From assembly GCA_037367405.1 (NCBI GenBank), contig JAZKJV010005541.1, positions 496,001 through 560,000 on the forward strand: a stretch of 64,000 bases of DNA, written 5' to 3'. Below the pieces are notes generated by a model that made no database searches, had not been told where the DNA came from, and saw only the letters and a program-made list of their open reading frames with translations. This DNA is from Ottelia alismoides. Taxonomy: Eukaryota; Streptophyta; Magnoliopsida; Alismatales; Hydrocharitaceae. Below are positions 33,942-46,368 of this stretch, piece after piece; within the stretch, counting starts at the first letter, position 1, and the number at the start of each line of letters is the position of its first letter. The position numbers and the translations under genes were made by a program.

Positions 33942-34628
33942 ATGAAGGACATTCCATATACATCTATCATTGGGAGTCTAATGTATGCCCAAACATGCAC
34001 TAGACCAGATATATGTTTTGCAGTTGGAATGTTGGGTAGACATTAAAGCAATCCAGGCATGGACCATTGGATAGCGGTAAAGAAGGTCTTACGATATTTG
34101 CAAGGAACTAAGGATTTTATGCTAATCTACCGGCACTCAGATTCCTTAGAAATTATTGGCTATTCGGATTCGGATTATGCAGGAATTAAGGAGGATAGAA
34201 AATCTACCTCTGGATACATTTTTCTGCTTGCTGGAGGTGCTATTTCATGGAGAAGTGTGAAACAATCACTTGTCACATCAAGTACCATGGAAGCCGAATT
34301 CGTAGCATGTCACGAGACTACTACACAAGCACTTTGGCTAAAGAATTTCATTGTGGGTCTTAAGATAGTGGATTCAATCTCAAGACCATTAAAGATTCAT
34401 TGTGATAATTCTACAGCCGTATTTTTTGCTAACAACAACAAGTATACGCGTGCCGGAATGAGAATCGACATTAAATATCTTGTTGTTAAAGAGAAAATTA
34501 GAGATCATTTAGTATCGATTGAACATATAGGTACTAAGTACATGATTGCGGATCATATGACAAAGGGTTTGGCGCCTAGTGTATTCATCAATCATGTAAC
34601 TGAGATGGGCCTATCTAGTACCTTGTAA
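33942..34628 (+). pseudogene. Copia RT C-terminus and RNase H, same frame after stops
   Basis: After the TAG at 33939 the same frame continues with IPYTSIIGSLMYAQTCTRPDI, a second stop (TAA at about 34045), and then 189 open residues from 34059. These include VLRYLQGTKDFML, SDSDYAGIKEDRKSTSGYIF, SSTMEAEFVA, HCDNSTAVFFANN and IADHMTKGL, the complete set of copia RNase H landmarks. It removes RNA from the RNA-DNA hybrid. Both stops sit at codons that are Gln in relatives (CAG to TAG, CAA to TAA), which fits C-to-T decay of methylated cytosines. Confidence 0.88.
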
Positions 34629-34907
34629 TATTATCAATACATCCATGTGTTTACACCTTAAGTTTGGTATAATGATCTACTTGTTTATTGTCTGTTATAT
34701 TTCAGTTGCATGCAATTAATGAACAGACATAAAGATAGGACCCGTGTTAATATATGGATATTGACACATAAAGATTTGTCATGTTAAATAAACTATTAGT
34801 ATTGTAATGCTTGGAAGGATATATCTGCTTGAAAGGTATCTACCGCCAAGATTCATATTAATAGAGCTTAACTAGACAAATGTAAAGCAACAATTTTGTT
34901 ACATGAG

Positions 34908-34920
34908 CCAAGTGGGAGAA
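34908..34920 (+). promoter_or_regulatory. Copia polypurine tract
   Basis: The run aagtgggagaa directly before the 3' LTR start is the usual plus-strand primer of plant copia elements. Confidence 0.85.
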
Positions 34921-35273
34921 TGTAAGAAATATTATGTATGCAACTACCAAATATGGTAGTTGTCAACATATTTTTATTTCTTATTTTGTGGCTCATGAAT
35001 AATTATGAAAGGGTGCATCTTTGAGAAGTTGCTTTAGGTGGTTACCTTAATGGATAGGTAACCATCATGTATTATAAATATAGATTGGGGTCCCCTCTCC
35101 CTCAACTAATGAATGCAAGAGGATCCATTACTCAAGCATATTGGACAAGAGTTGAGAAGGAGAAGGAAATCACATCTTCATCGCCTCATTTCCGCTGCGA
35201 TGGCTTCCGGTAACTTCTAAATATCATCGATTTATTTTGTTTATGTTAATAGATCTAACAATTAGATCTATCA
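34921..35273 (+). repeat. Copia 3' LTR
   Basis: 353 bp, the same ends as the 5' LTR, followed by the target duplication cgcac (35274-35278). Confidence 0.95.
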
Positions 35274-35278
35274 CGCAC

Positions 35279-35663
35279 TACTCTTACTTTACGTTTCAAT
35301 TGCATATTCTCCCAGGCACAGAAGTGTCAGATTGCATCCTTCCTCTCAGGTATTAACTTCATTCGATTAAGATTTATGCATGTAAGTTCTCTTCGATTTT
35401 TTATGCATGAATAGCGTGGACAGAATGTGCATACAACTAAGTGCAATTGCCACATTACTCATGGTGTGATATAGTGTGGATCCATGAGGCGATGAACTTA
35501 AGTTCAGTCCAAAAATTAAATGAATAGAACCAAACTTCATCTAATTCCATGTATATGATATATAGCTTGAGTGTAGGTCTATAAATGTGCTATCATAAAT
35601 ATTTGGTGTTCACCTGTATGTTATCTATAGATCTATCTACAAGAAAAATGTATCTGTTGAATT
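35279..35663 (+). other. Flank between copia and tandem duplication; possible small exon
   Basis: No long frame. The segment 35317-35349 is bounded by ctcccag| and |gtattaac, so it could be a short noncoding exon of the transcript that leads into the transposase-like exons. Unproven. Confidence 0.3.
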
Positions 35664-36691
35664 AGCATTTAATTGATTGTCCTTTCCTTTGAACATGGTG
35701 TTTTGTTTATTATACAAGTTAAAATACAAGTCACTTGAATGAGCATCAATGGAGAACATGTGACCTCAATCCGGTGCTATTGGTATGAGATATTTTGGTT
35801 CCCTTTGTTCTTTAGTTTGAAAACTATATTGGCTAGAATCTAGAAATAACTAGCTTTAGTGTAAACTTTCATTGATAAGTGCTGGGAGCACTTTTACTAA
35901 TAGTAGCAGGCACTGCATCCTAACTGATATAGACAGTTGGTTCTTTTTTTGTTAGCTTAGTGCTTGGAGCACTTTTATTAATAGTAGTAGGCATTGCATC
36001 CTAGACATGTGGTTCTTTTTTTGTTAGCTTCTGGAAAAAAATCGATGCAATTTTTCATCACACAAGGCTCTAATGGCACAAGGAAAGGGATTTTGTGCAA
36101 ATTCATGTATGGTAGGTAATACTTTCACCATCTTGTTTCTAATACTATATAAAGGGTTAGAAGCAAGGGAGGAAGTTATCGTCCATGAAAAATGACATAA
36201 GGAGTAAACGGCCAGATAAATAGTTAGTAAACAATAGTGTTGAAGGATCCAAGCAAATAACCGATGTGGTGATATTGTAGCATTGTTGTAATTGATGTAA
36301 ATCTTGGAGGTTCAGGTCATTGTCTGTTAACATGTAAATAAGTAATGTTCTCGATCTGCCATATTATTTTGCACCACTTTGATATCTGCATATAGGTAGA
36401 TTTATGGTCTCATTCAATTTTGTGTACATTATTTTTAAATAAAATGAAACAATAGTTTTAGCCCGGTATTGTGCCATTATTTCTTATATACATATATGCA
36501 AGCATTTGCAATTGGATTGCAAGAGTGCATGGTTGTTATGTCTATACTTATCATCCCTAGCCAGTGAACATCTTGAGTTTATAATCGTACTTGTTAGTGT
36601 ACTTAGTTATTAAACAAGTTAACCGTGGATTTCATTTAACAACGCACAACAATTGCTTAGTGAGAAAGAACAGAGATTCTTATGATTGATA

Positions 36692-38800
36692 ATGGCTCGG
36701 ACAAAATCTTTCAGAGGGTGCCAGATATATGAAACTCAAGGTCAAGATATTGCATTCCAAATGTTCAGGAGCAAGGAGCAATACCTGATCTTGGGGATAA
36801 TATGCACGAAGATGTGCATATAACAGGTTCTTTTTTTAAAATTCTTGATTTTCATGAAGATATCCTTGTTATTTCTTAAATGAACAGTAGATAGCAACCT
36901 AATTGTTATTTATTTTTATTAGATGTCCAAGGAAACACAAGAGTGAGAAGAGGTGCTACTTGTGCTAAAGATACATGGTCTTTTCCAGATGGGCACAAAG
37001 TTATTGTGGACTATAATGAATTAGCCTAACCAATCCATAAAGCAGCGGGGATTTTAAATAGTTGGTTAGGTACTGTAGCTAGTAATGGAAGAATGTGCCC
37101 ACTGGATTTTGATGACTGGAGACATCTCAAGAGGCGTTATGGCAATTATCTTGTTGGACAAGTAAAGGTTAGAATCTCATATCTTATAATCAAATATCTT
37201 TCTCCAAATGCATTGCTGGATTATCTACTGTTAATATTGATTGCATGAGTAACCAGTTGGCTTGAAGTGAAACAAATAAAATTCTCATTTCCATGTCGAA
37301 TGTATATATTGCTCCAATACTCATTTTCTAACTTCTGTATATATATATATATGTACCTAACTCCAATGCTCCAACGGCAATGTAAATATATCATTTGCAC
37401 ATATATATCTAAGTTTTTATGCAGCTCAATTTCTCATCTCCAAAAAATGTTTACGTGGATGATTGGATATTGGTGTCTCTTGACCAAAAATGGAGAAATT
37501 TCAAGCATGCTCTAAAAAAAATTGTAACGAATGATGCATTGAAAGATACAACTGAAAGAGGATTGCGAAAAATTGAAGTACGAGTTTATTTTACATCTTA
37601 AATGATTTTACAAGTCCTTATTATGTTAACATCAATTTTTTTCCATAAACTGGTCGCTAATCATGTTCTACGATGCGTTGAGACTTCACAATGGAAGAAT
37701 TTGGTGGAGTATTGATTTTCTGAAAAGAGCGTGGTAATATTTAGCCATTCAAGTTATATAAAAAAATAAAATTACATATGCATGTTTCAAATAATGAAAT
37801 AAGTTGCATTTTGTAGAGATATCCAAATGCTGGGAAATTAGCAAAACATGTTTCTCTTGAACATGGAATCAATTTGCATACTGCCGGCTCCAAGAGTTAT
37901 GCGAGGAAAGAAAAAAGAATTTGTAACTTTACATTCTAGTGTTTGCATTTAAAGAAATTTGTTAATTTTCTTATATGCATGGCATATCTTATATATATGA
38001 AGTCTAATAATAATAGACAAGATCCGGAAAAATTGATTTTTTTTGAGATCACACATATGAAAAAGAGGAAGGACAATGAAGGGGCCCTAACATTCATCAA
38101 TGAAATCTCTCGAGAAAAAGTGGTAGGCATCTATTTTGAATTACAATATTATATGATTATATTTGATATGAGTATTGTTGCCCTTAATTTCAACATTTGT
38201 ATTGATGTAATGATTATAATTCTCTCATAGGAAACGAAAAAAAAGGTTAGTCGAAGAACATTCTATAGAATCTAAAAATTCCAATGATAACATAGAAACT
38301 GAAGTATGCAATGAAGTTTTTGGACGCCATAAGTCGGGAGTACCTAAAGGTTATGGCTTATGAATAAAGAATTCTGAATATCATGTTGGATATGCTTTGG
38401 GAAGGACTATGACTGAAAATAACGAAATAAAAGAGCTGAAGTCAGAAAAAATGATATGAAAGTGATAATCATCGATATGAAGATTCAAAATCAAGCTTTT
38501 ATCTCAATGTTATAAAAAAACACGAATGCCTTTACTATATAGTTAATGATTATGTAGGAAAAACTACTGCAACATTAGACAATCGAGAAACTTACATGAG
38601 GCGGTCTCAAGTAAGTCCTAAATTTTTAATTCTTTGTCGAATACTTGTCAAGATATTTGATGATTTTATTTTGAGATATTGTCATTGTATAGAATGTTTG
38701 AATTGTTATCTTTATATTAGGATGCTGGATTTTCAACGTTGCTATGATCAAATGGTGATCAAACTCATCAAGTTGGTTTTCAAGTAAGTATATTTGATTA
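36692..38800 (+). pseudogene. Ptta/En/Spm-type (Transposase_24-like) pseudogene, unit A
   Basis: Exon-like blocks with splice-like edges read: MARTKSFRGCQIYETQGQDI (36692); DVQGNTRVRRGATCAKDTW, then FPDGHKVIVDYNELA-stop-P and LNSWLGTVASNGRMCPLDF, then DDWRHLKRRYGNYLVGQVK (36922-37167); VDDWILVSLDQKWRNFKHAL (about 37450); ETSQWKNLVEY (37680); RYPNAGKLAKH to HTAGSKSYAR (37818-37910); then a KKRKDNEGALTFINEISREK block, and EVFGRHKSGVPKGYGL-stop (38330). This order matches the plant Transposase_24 family linked to CACTA elements. Stops (TAA in NELA*P, TGA after GYGL) and indels make it a pseudogene. It lies downstream of a CACTA-like end at 26.5 kb. Confidence 0.65.
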
Positions 38801-39520
38801 TTTTGTTATACCATGTAATCTTGAATTCTTGTAATCTGCGTCTGATTGAAATTCTCTATTATCTTCATACTTGTCTTCCCCCTCACCATGTCATCTCGAA
38901 GCATCAAGTTGTCAAGTGGATGTCTCTTTTTCATATAGTTAATTGTTAATTATACTCCAGGAAAGGGATAAAAAAATGCATATTATTAAGGATCCAATTA
39001 CATAAAGAAAAAAACCCTAGACATGAGTGCGAAGATAAAGTTACATAACAATTCTCAAGACAAGAATAACAAGCAAAGAATAAAATGTTGAAATATAGTG
39101 GTAACACTAACACTCTTCATTAAAACGAGGGCTTTTTTTAAAAAAAAACATTGCAAAGGATGGGAAGTGTGGTTTAGTGTACAGAGGAGTGGCATTGGAT
39201 GAGAAAGATTAAGATGAGAAAACATTAGGATGGGAGCATGGCAAACCTGAAGTGGAGGGCTGAAGACTGTGTGATATGGTTTATATGATGGGCTCAAGAA
39301 TAAGATCAGATTCATGGGTTTGCCTCTGACCTAGAGTGGGATAGGCGTGGATTTCTGGGCCAAGGGGTTTGGAATCATGCAGAGGATCATGGAGGGAAGC
39401 TAGAGCAATAACATGTACCATATCTCATTTTATTCCAGTATAAGACAACCGAGATTTACTCTCAAATCATTATGACTCCTATTTTCCAACCGTACCTAAA
39501 ATCTTCATGCTGATGATTCA

Positions 39521-39640
39521 TTGACAGAAATTCTACATTCATCGTAGAATATTTCTTTTATTGATAGAAATTCTACATTCATCGTAGAATATTTCTTTTA
39601 TTGACAAAAATTCTACATTCATCGTAGAATATTTCTTTTA
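39521..39640. repeat. Three 40-bp units with internal hairpin, unit A
   Basis: Units start at 39521, 39561 and 39601. Each holds attctac, a 7-nt loop (attcatc), then gtagaat, a perfect 7-bp hairpin, followed by atttctttta. Confidence 0.9.
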
Positions 39641-39786
39641 TTTTCAGATTCAAATCTCACTCCTTTAGATAAAAACATCCAAAAGAACTAGAGAAGAAAA
39701 GTCAAGCAGAAATCACTGCATGTCTCGTCCATTTCCTACAACCTTTTTCTTGCTCCAGAGAGAACTAGATTGACCATTACATTACT

Positions 39787-39969
39787 CTATCTATATTGGT
39801 GCAACAACACCTCCGATAATGGGCACTTGTTGAAGCCCTTGGGGTTCTTGATGTTGGCATAGCAGGGGCACGCCTTCCGCACCTTCATCGACGTGCCTTC
39901 CGGCACGCAGTTGCACTCAGCATATGGCGCACATCTTCTTGCACATGGGAATTTTATTAGCTTATTCAC
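39787..39969 (-). pseudogene. GASA/snakin-like C-terminal exon fragment, unit A
   Basis: The 60-residue minus-strand frame contains CARRCAPYAECNCVPEGT, then KACPCYANIKN and GFNKCP. The spacing of C-x-CVP-x-GT, CPCY and KCP is that of the C-terminal part of GASA/snakin peptides, small secreted Cys-rich plant proteins linked to gibberellin response and defence. The usual Cys pair before CxCVP is missing, the signal peptide and N-terminal exons are absent, and the frame runs past KCP for ten residues instead of stopping. It looks like a captured or orphaned last exon. Whether any transcript uses it is unknown. Confidence 0.55.
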
Positions 39970-40030
39970 TATGGTAGGATGTCATATCATCGTTTTGTTC
40001 TGATTGATGAGGAAGAAATACTCAATGTAA

Positions 40031-42110
40031 GTGAGATTGCCATTCTCCAACAAATCGTCTTCTAAAAAGAGTGAGCATATTAGTATTACCCAAGTTGATT
40101 GGATTTTTGCAGAACTATTGGAGATGAGCAAGTTGCACCATAAGCTCTTCCTTCAGTTTTGTGTTCCTTCAGTAATTTATTCTATACACAGGATTTCTGG
40201 AGTCGCACCGCCCTGGTTACTCCATCTGCCACATTATGATTGCCAATGCATTATGATTAGTAAAGAAATATTGCCAAGCCAAATATATAAGGTAATCACT
40301 GTTGGACATGCGAGCCCACGGCGAGCCATTATGCAATAAATGTTATTGCACATATCATTCTCCGATCTGAATGAAGAATAAATAATTTGCATAATAGGTC
40401 CCTTAGTACAATTAGGGTTATGTACCATGGCCATCTTGATGATCATACAGCTGTTGATTCAATTTATTGAATCATAGAGACTGGTGCTTGGATGAATATC
40501 TAAAGAGTTAGATTGAGGACTCATCAAGTACCGTCAAATGATTATTAAGAGATGAATCTCCAGCCTGAGTAGGAGATGGCAATCCTTTCCTCACATAGGC
40601 TGATATCTGACCGACCTTTTGATGCAGGTCCTCTGCATGGGAATAAAGATTCGGAGGTGTCAGATTAGTTAGGTCAAAGAGTTGACTTAACGAGATCGAG
40701 ATAACCAAAGTCCTATGTCGTATGTTATCACGATACAGGCACGCATCCTCTGACCGGAGACATATGTGTTACTATATGTCTGAGTATGTACATTTGGCAG
40801 ACCAATAGGTTGATGACCTAATCAAGGTCTATACACCTGCACGCTGGTGTGCATGCAAGGGCATATGAGCAATACGATCTCTCAAAGGGATCATACAGGT
40901 TCATTACTGAACCGGAAAGACATGAGCTCACTCATGAGATATTGGGAAGAATCAAATTTCGTGCACAGTCATCTCGCTTAGAAGCTTGACTGAATTTGTA
41001 GGTTTGATATATAGTTTTGGAAAGTATATGATCAAGACATAGGTATAATATATGCTTTTGGAAAGTATATAATCGATACCAACTCCCACTATGGGAGGTC
41101 CGCAAGATCTGGATTTGAGATTTGATCTCAATGTTCAAGTCATTATATGTGGAACAATAAAATCGCTCTGTCCTTATCTCCCAAGTATCCGCAGGAGAAA
41201 TGGCATTATCCTTGAAAGGAGTTCATGGATAAATTTCATTGTTGCTATATGTATCCGAGCATTGAGAAAAATTGGATAATTGAATGTGATTTAATTATCA
41301 TGAATAATATGAATTTGATTCAATATTATAAGGAGAGATATCTAAGGTAAATAAATGTAATTTAATTTATCAAAAGATGTGAATAATGTGAATGGGATTC
41401 ATGTTATTTGGGCACATGAGAAAAAGGACATCCGAGATGATTAAATGTGATTTAATTATCATAGATATGAATAATGTGGATAACACTATCCATATTAATC
41501 ATATATATTATAAATGTGATTTATAATATATTAGAGAGAGCATATTGTGATTTTATATTTGTTGATTAATTGTTAATGTGAATTGGATTTATATTGAATG
41601 ATTAATTAAAAATATATTACTTTTACTTTGGGGTTGTGAATAAGATTCACATAATTTCAATGGCATGATTGATATTTTCCATAAGATAATTTGGATTTAT
41701 TTTTTGTGAAAATGTTGTCAACAAGAGATGATGATATATATCATGAGATAATGAGATCTCATGATAATTGAAGAGATAGACCAAGTCCACCAAAGAGGAG
41801 TGGATGGCTACAACTCTCCATGAGGAGAGAGTAGCCGTCCCCTCTTATGAGGAGATTGGTTTATTTCTCTTCATCGTCTTTTCTCTTATCAAAGATGATT
41901 TAATTTGAAAGTAATTTTTGTTGATTTATCAATGAAAATTAATTTAAATTAAATCATTAGTTGTTGTGTTTTTTACAATAACATCTTAGCCATTGAAAGA
42001 AACACAAATCAATCTCATCCATTGATTATGTTATCCATGGATTGAGATCCATGGGTTCCCAAAACCTTATATAAGAAGAGGCATCCATTGCTCTTCTGTA
42101 TAGATGATTG
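40031..42110. other. No gene recognised; AT-rich tail of unit A
   Basis: 40031-41280 is mixed sequence; a frame at 40031-40339 is also present in unit B but has no known domain. 41280-41960 is AT-rich with repeated gtgatttaattatcat and aataatgtgaat phrases. A TATA-like ccttatataagaagagg at 42065 precedes a CT-rich run, which looks promoter- or LTR-like. Confidence 0.4.
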
Positions 42111-42113
42111 ATA

Positions 42114-42166
42114 AATGCTCTCTCTCTCTCTCTTCTCTTTACACGCCCACTCTCTCTTTCTCTCAT
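42114..42166. repeat. CT microsatellite
   Basis: Runs of ctctctct interrupted by acacgcccac. It lies about 45 bp downstream of the TATA-like sequence near the end of unit A. Confidence 0.85.
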
Positions 42167-43243
42167 ATGGTCGTCCACCATGGATGCCCTAGAGAGATCA
42201 TGTGAGCATTTAATTGATTGTCCTTTTCCTTTGAACATGGTGTTTTGTTTATTATACAAGTTAAAAATACAAGTCACTTGAATGAGCATCAATGGAGAAC
42301 ATGTGACCTCAATCCGGTGCTATTGGTATGAGATATTTTGGTTTCCCTTTGTTCTTTAGTTTGAAAACTATATTGGCTAGAATCTAGAAATAACTAGCTT
42401 TAGTGTAAACTTTCCATGGATAAGTGCTGGGAGCACTTTTACTAATAGTAGCAGGCACTGCATCCTAACTGATATAGACAGTTGGTTCTTTTCTTGTTAG
42501 CTTAGTGCTTGGAGCACTTTTATTAATAGTCTAGGCATTGCATCCTAGACACGTCGTTCTTTTTTGTTAGCTTCTTGAAAAAAATCGATGCAATTTTTCA
42601 TCACACGAGGCTCTAATGGCACAAGGAAAGGATTTTGTGCAAATTCATGTATGGTAGGTAATACTTTCACCATCTTGTTTCTAATACTATATAAAGGGTT
42701 AGAAGCAAGGGAGGAAGTTATCATCCATGAAAAATGACATAAGGGATGTAGACAGTAAACGGCCAGATAAATAGTTAGTAAACAATAGTGTTGAAGGATC
42801 CACGCAAATAACCGATGTGGTGGATATTGTAGCATTGTTGTAATTGATGTAAATCTTGGAGGTTCAGGTCATTGTCTGTTAACATGTAAATAAGTATTGT
42901 TCTCGATCTGCCATATTATTTTGCACCACTTTGATATCTGCATATAGGTAGATTTATGGTCTCATTCAATTTTGTGTACATTATTTTTTAATAAAATGAA
43001 ACAATAGTTTTAGCCCGGTATTGTGCCATTATTTCTTATATACATATATGCAAGCATTTGCAATTGGATTGCAAGAGTGCATGGTTGTTATGTCTATACT
43101 TATCATCCCTAGCCAGTGAACATCTTGAGTTTATAATCGTACTTGTTAGTGTACTTAGTTATTAAACAAGTTAACCGTGGATTTCATTTAACAACGCACA
43201 ACAATTGCTTAGTGAGAAAGAACAGAGATTCTTATGATTGATA

Positions 43244-45345
43244 ATGGCTCGGACAAAATCTTTCAGAGGGTGCCAGATATATGAAACTCAAGGTCAAGAT
43301 ATTAGTGAATGCATTCCAAATTTTCAGGAGCAGGAGCAATAACCGATCTTGGGGATAATATGCACGAAGATGTGCATATAACATGTTCTTTTTTTAAAAT
43401 TCTTGATTTTCATGAAGATGTCCTTGTTATTTCTTAAATGAACAGTAGAAAGCAACATAATTGTTATTTATTTTTATTAGATGTCCAAGGAAATACAAGA
43501 GTAAGAAGAGGTGCTACTTGTGCTAAAGATACATGGTCTTTTCCAGATGGGCACAAAGTTATTGTGGACTGTAATGAATTAGCCTAACCAGTCGATAAAG
43601 CAGCGGGGATTTTAAATAGTTGGTTAGGTACTGTAAGCTAGTAATGGAAGAATGTGCTCACTGGATTTTGATGATGGAGACATCTCAAGAGGCGTTATGG
43701 CAATTACTTGTTGGACAAGTAAAGGTTAGAATCTCATATCTTATAATCAAATATCTTTCTCCAAATGCATTCTGGATTATCTACTGTTAATATTGATTGC
43801 GTGAGTAACCAGTTGGCTTGAAGTGAAACAAATAAATTCCCATTTCCATGATGAATGTATATATAGCTCCAATACTCATTTTCTAACTTATGTATATATG
43901 TATCTAACTCCAATGCTCCAATGGCAATGTAATATATCATTTGCACATATACATCTAAGTTTTATGCAGCTCAATTTCTCATCTCCAAAAAAATATTTAC
44001 GTGGATGATTGGATATTGGTGTCTCTTGACCAAAAATGAGAAATTTCAAGCATGCTCTAAAAAATAAATTTGTAACGAATGATGCATTGAAAGATACAAC
44101 TGAAAGAGGATTGCGAAAAATTGAAGTACGAGTTTATTTTACATCTTAAATGATTTTACAAGTCCTTTATTATGTTAACATCAAATTTTTTTTCCATAAA
44201 CAGATCGGTAATCATGTTCTACGATGCGTTGAGACTTCACAATGGAAGAATTTGGTGGAGTATTGATTTTCTAAAAAGAGCGTGGTAATATTTAGCCATC
44301 CAAGTTATATAAAAAAATAAGATTACATATGCATGTTTCAAAATAATGAAATAAGTTGTATTTTATAGAGATGTCCAAATGCTGGAAAATTAGCGAAACA
44401 TGTTTCTCTTGAACGTGGAATCAATTTGCATACTGCCGGCTCCAAGAATTACGCGAGGAGGGAAAAAGAATTTGTAAGTTTACATTCTAGTGTTTGCATT
44501 TAAAGAAATTTGTTGATTTTCTTATATGCATGGCATATCTTGTATATATGAAGTCTAATAATAATAGACAAGATCCGGAAAAGTTGATTTTTTTTTAGAT
44601 CACACATATGAAAAAGAGGAAGGACATGAAGGAGCCCTAACATTCATCAATGAAATCTCTCGAGAAAAAGTGATAAGCATCTATTTTGAATTACAATATT
44701 ATATGATTATATTTGACATGAGTATTGTTGCCCTTAATTTGAACATTTGTATTGATGTAATGATTATAATTCTCTCATAGGAAACGACAAAAAAGGTTAG
44801 TCGAAGAACATTCTATAGAATCTAAAAATTCCAATGAATAACATAGAAACTGAAGTATGCAATGAAGTTTTTGGATGCCATAAGTGGAGAGTACCTAAAG
44901 GTTATGGCTTAGGAATAAAGAATTCTGAATATCATGTTGGATATGCTTTGGGAAGGACTATGACTGAAAATGATGAAATAAAAGAGCTGAAGTCAGAAAA
45001 AAATGGTATGAAAGTGATAATCACCGAAATGAAGATTCAAAATCATGCTTTTATCTCAATGTTATAAAAAAAACACGAATGCCTCTCTACTATATAGTTA
45101 ATGATTATGTAGGAAAAACTACTGCAACATTAGACAATCGAGAAACTTACATGAGGCGGTCTCAAGTAAGTCCTAAATTTTTAATTCTTTGTCGAATACT
45201 TTGTCAAGATATTTGATGATTTTATTTTGAGATATTGTCATTGTGTAGAATGTTTGAATTGTTATCTTTATATTAGGATGCTGGATTTTCAACGTTGCTA
45301 CGATTAAATGGTGATCACTCTCATCAAGTTGGTTTTCAAGTAAGT
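43244..45345 (+). pseudogene. Ptta/En/Spm-type (Transposase_24-like) pseudogene, unit B
   Basis: Same exon blocks as in unit A with different lesions. The first exon keeps DISECIPN, where unit A has lost bases (36753). The second block shares the TAA stop in NELA*P, so that lesion predates the duplication, and has a further small indel (actgtaagctag). The HTAGSKNYARREKEF block is open at about 44435. The last block, 44834-45067 (77 residues, EVCNEVFGCHKWRVPKGYGL and then GIKNSEYHVG), is open where unit A has a TGA. It is still a pseudogene. Confidence 0.65.
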
Positions 45346-46080
45346 ATATTTGATTATTTTGTTCTACCATGTAATCTTGAATTCTTGTAATCTGCGTCTG
45401 ATTGAAATTCTCTATTATCTTCATACTTGTCTTTCCCCTCACCATATCATCTCGAAGCATCAAGTTATCAAGTGGATGTCTCTTTTTCATATAGTTAATT
45501 ATTAATTATACTCCAGGAAAGGGATAAAAATGCATATTATTAAGGATCCAATTACATAAAGAAAGAAAAAACCCCTAGACATGAGTGCAAAGATAAAGTT
45601 ACATAACAGTTCTCAAGACAAGAATAACAAGCAAAGAATAAAATGTTGAAATATAGTGGTAACACTAACACCTCTTCATTAAAACGATGGTTTTTTAAAA
45701 AAAAAGCATGGCAAAGGATGTGAAGTGTGGTTTAGGGTACAGAGGAGTGGCATTAGGATGAGAAAGATTAAGATGAGAAAACATTAGGATGGGAGCATGG
45801 CAAACCTGAAGTGGAGGGCTGAAGACTGTGTGATATGGTTTATATGATGGGCTCAAGAATAAGATCAGATTCAGGGATTTTGCCTCTGACCTAGAGTGGG
45901 ATAGGCGTGGATTTCTGGGCCAAGGGGTTTGGAATCATGCAGAGGATCATGGAGGGAAGCTAGAGAAATAACATGTACCATATCTCATGTTATTCCAGTA
46001 CAAGACAACCAAGATTTACTCTCAAATCATTATGATTCCTATTTTCCAACTGTACCTAAAATCTTCGTGCCGGTGATTCA

Positions 46081-46201
46081 TTGACAGAAATTCAACATTC
46101 ATCGTAGAATATTTCTTTTATTGACAGAAATTCTACATTCATCGTAGAATATTTCTTTTATTGACAAAAAAATCTACATTCATCGTAGAAAATTTCTTTT
46201 A
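46081..46201. repeat. Three 40-bp units with internal hairpin, unit B
   Basis: Counterpart of 39521-39640. The hairpin of the first unit carries a substitution (ttcaac) and the third has 1-bp changes, so units and copies have drifted separately. Confidence 0.88.
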
Positions 46202-46368
46202 TTTTCAGATTCAAAACTCACTCCTTTAGATAAAAACATCCAAAAGAACTAGAGAAGAAAAGTCAAGCAGAAATCACTGCATGTCTCGTCCATTTCCTAC
46301 AACCTTTTTCTTGCTCCAGCGAGAACTAGATTGACCATTACATTACTCTATCTATATTGGTGCAGCAA

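Larger units (their letters stand above)
29059..35273 (+). mobile_element. Ty1/copia retrotransposon, 6215 bp, gag not recognisable
   Basis: Two 353-bp LTRs (29059-29411 and 34921-35273) begin tgtaagaaat and end gatctatca. The target duplication is exact: cgcac at 29054-29058 and 35274-35278. A tRNA-Met primer site follows the left LTR and a polypurine tract precedes the right one. I count 6 differences between the LTRs (about 98.3% identity), so the insertion is recent on an evolutionary scale. Internal order is leader, protease piece, integrase, RT, RNase H, as in copia. The element is defective: no gag, one frameshift and two in-frame stops. It lies between the NB-LRR/MITE region and the transposase units. 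Confidence 0.95.
35664..42204. repeat. Tandem duplication, unit A (6541 bp)
   Basis: The sequence starting agcatttaattgattgtcc at 35664 restarts at 42205 and stays colinear for more than 6.4 kb with scattered substitutions and small indels. Unit A contains a transposase-like pseudogene (36692-38800), a 40-bp minisatellite (39521), a GASA-like fragment (39787-39969) and an AT-rich tail. The last 119 bp (42086-42204) have no counterpart before 48628 because unit B is interrupted there by a gypsy array. Confidence 0.93.

Noticed and set aside
31524..34628. Programmed stop readthrough in the copia pol
   Set aside because: Two separate stops plus a frameshift before the frame are better explained by decay than by recoding.
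36692..38800. Intact host gene with seven exons
   Set aside because: The exon order is good, but stops and indels are present in both units, one stop shared by both, so it is called a pseudogene.
40031..40339. 102-residue frame also present in part in unit B (46682-46900)
   Set aside because: Conserved only because of the recent tandem duplication; no known domain and no splice or start context.
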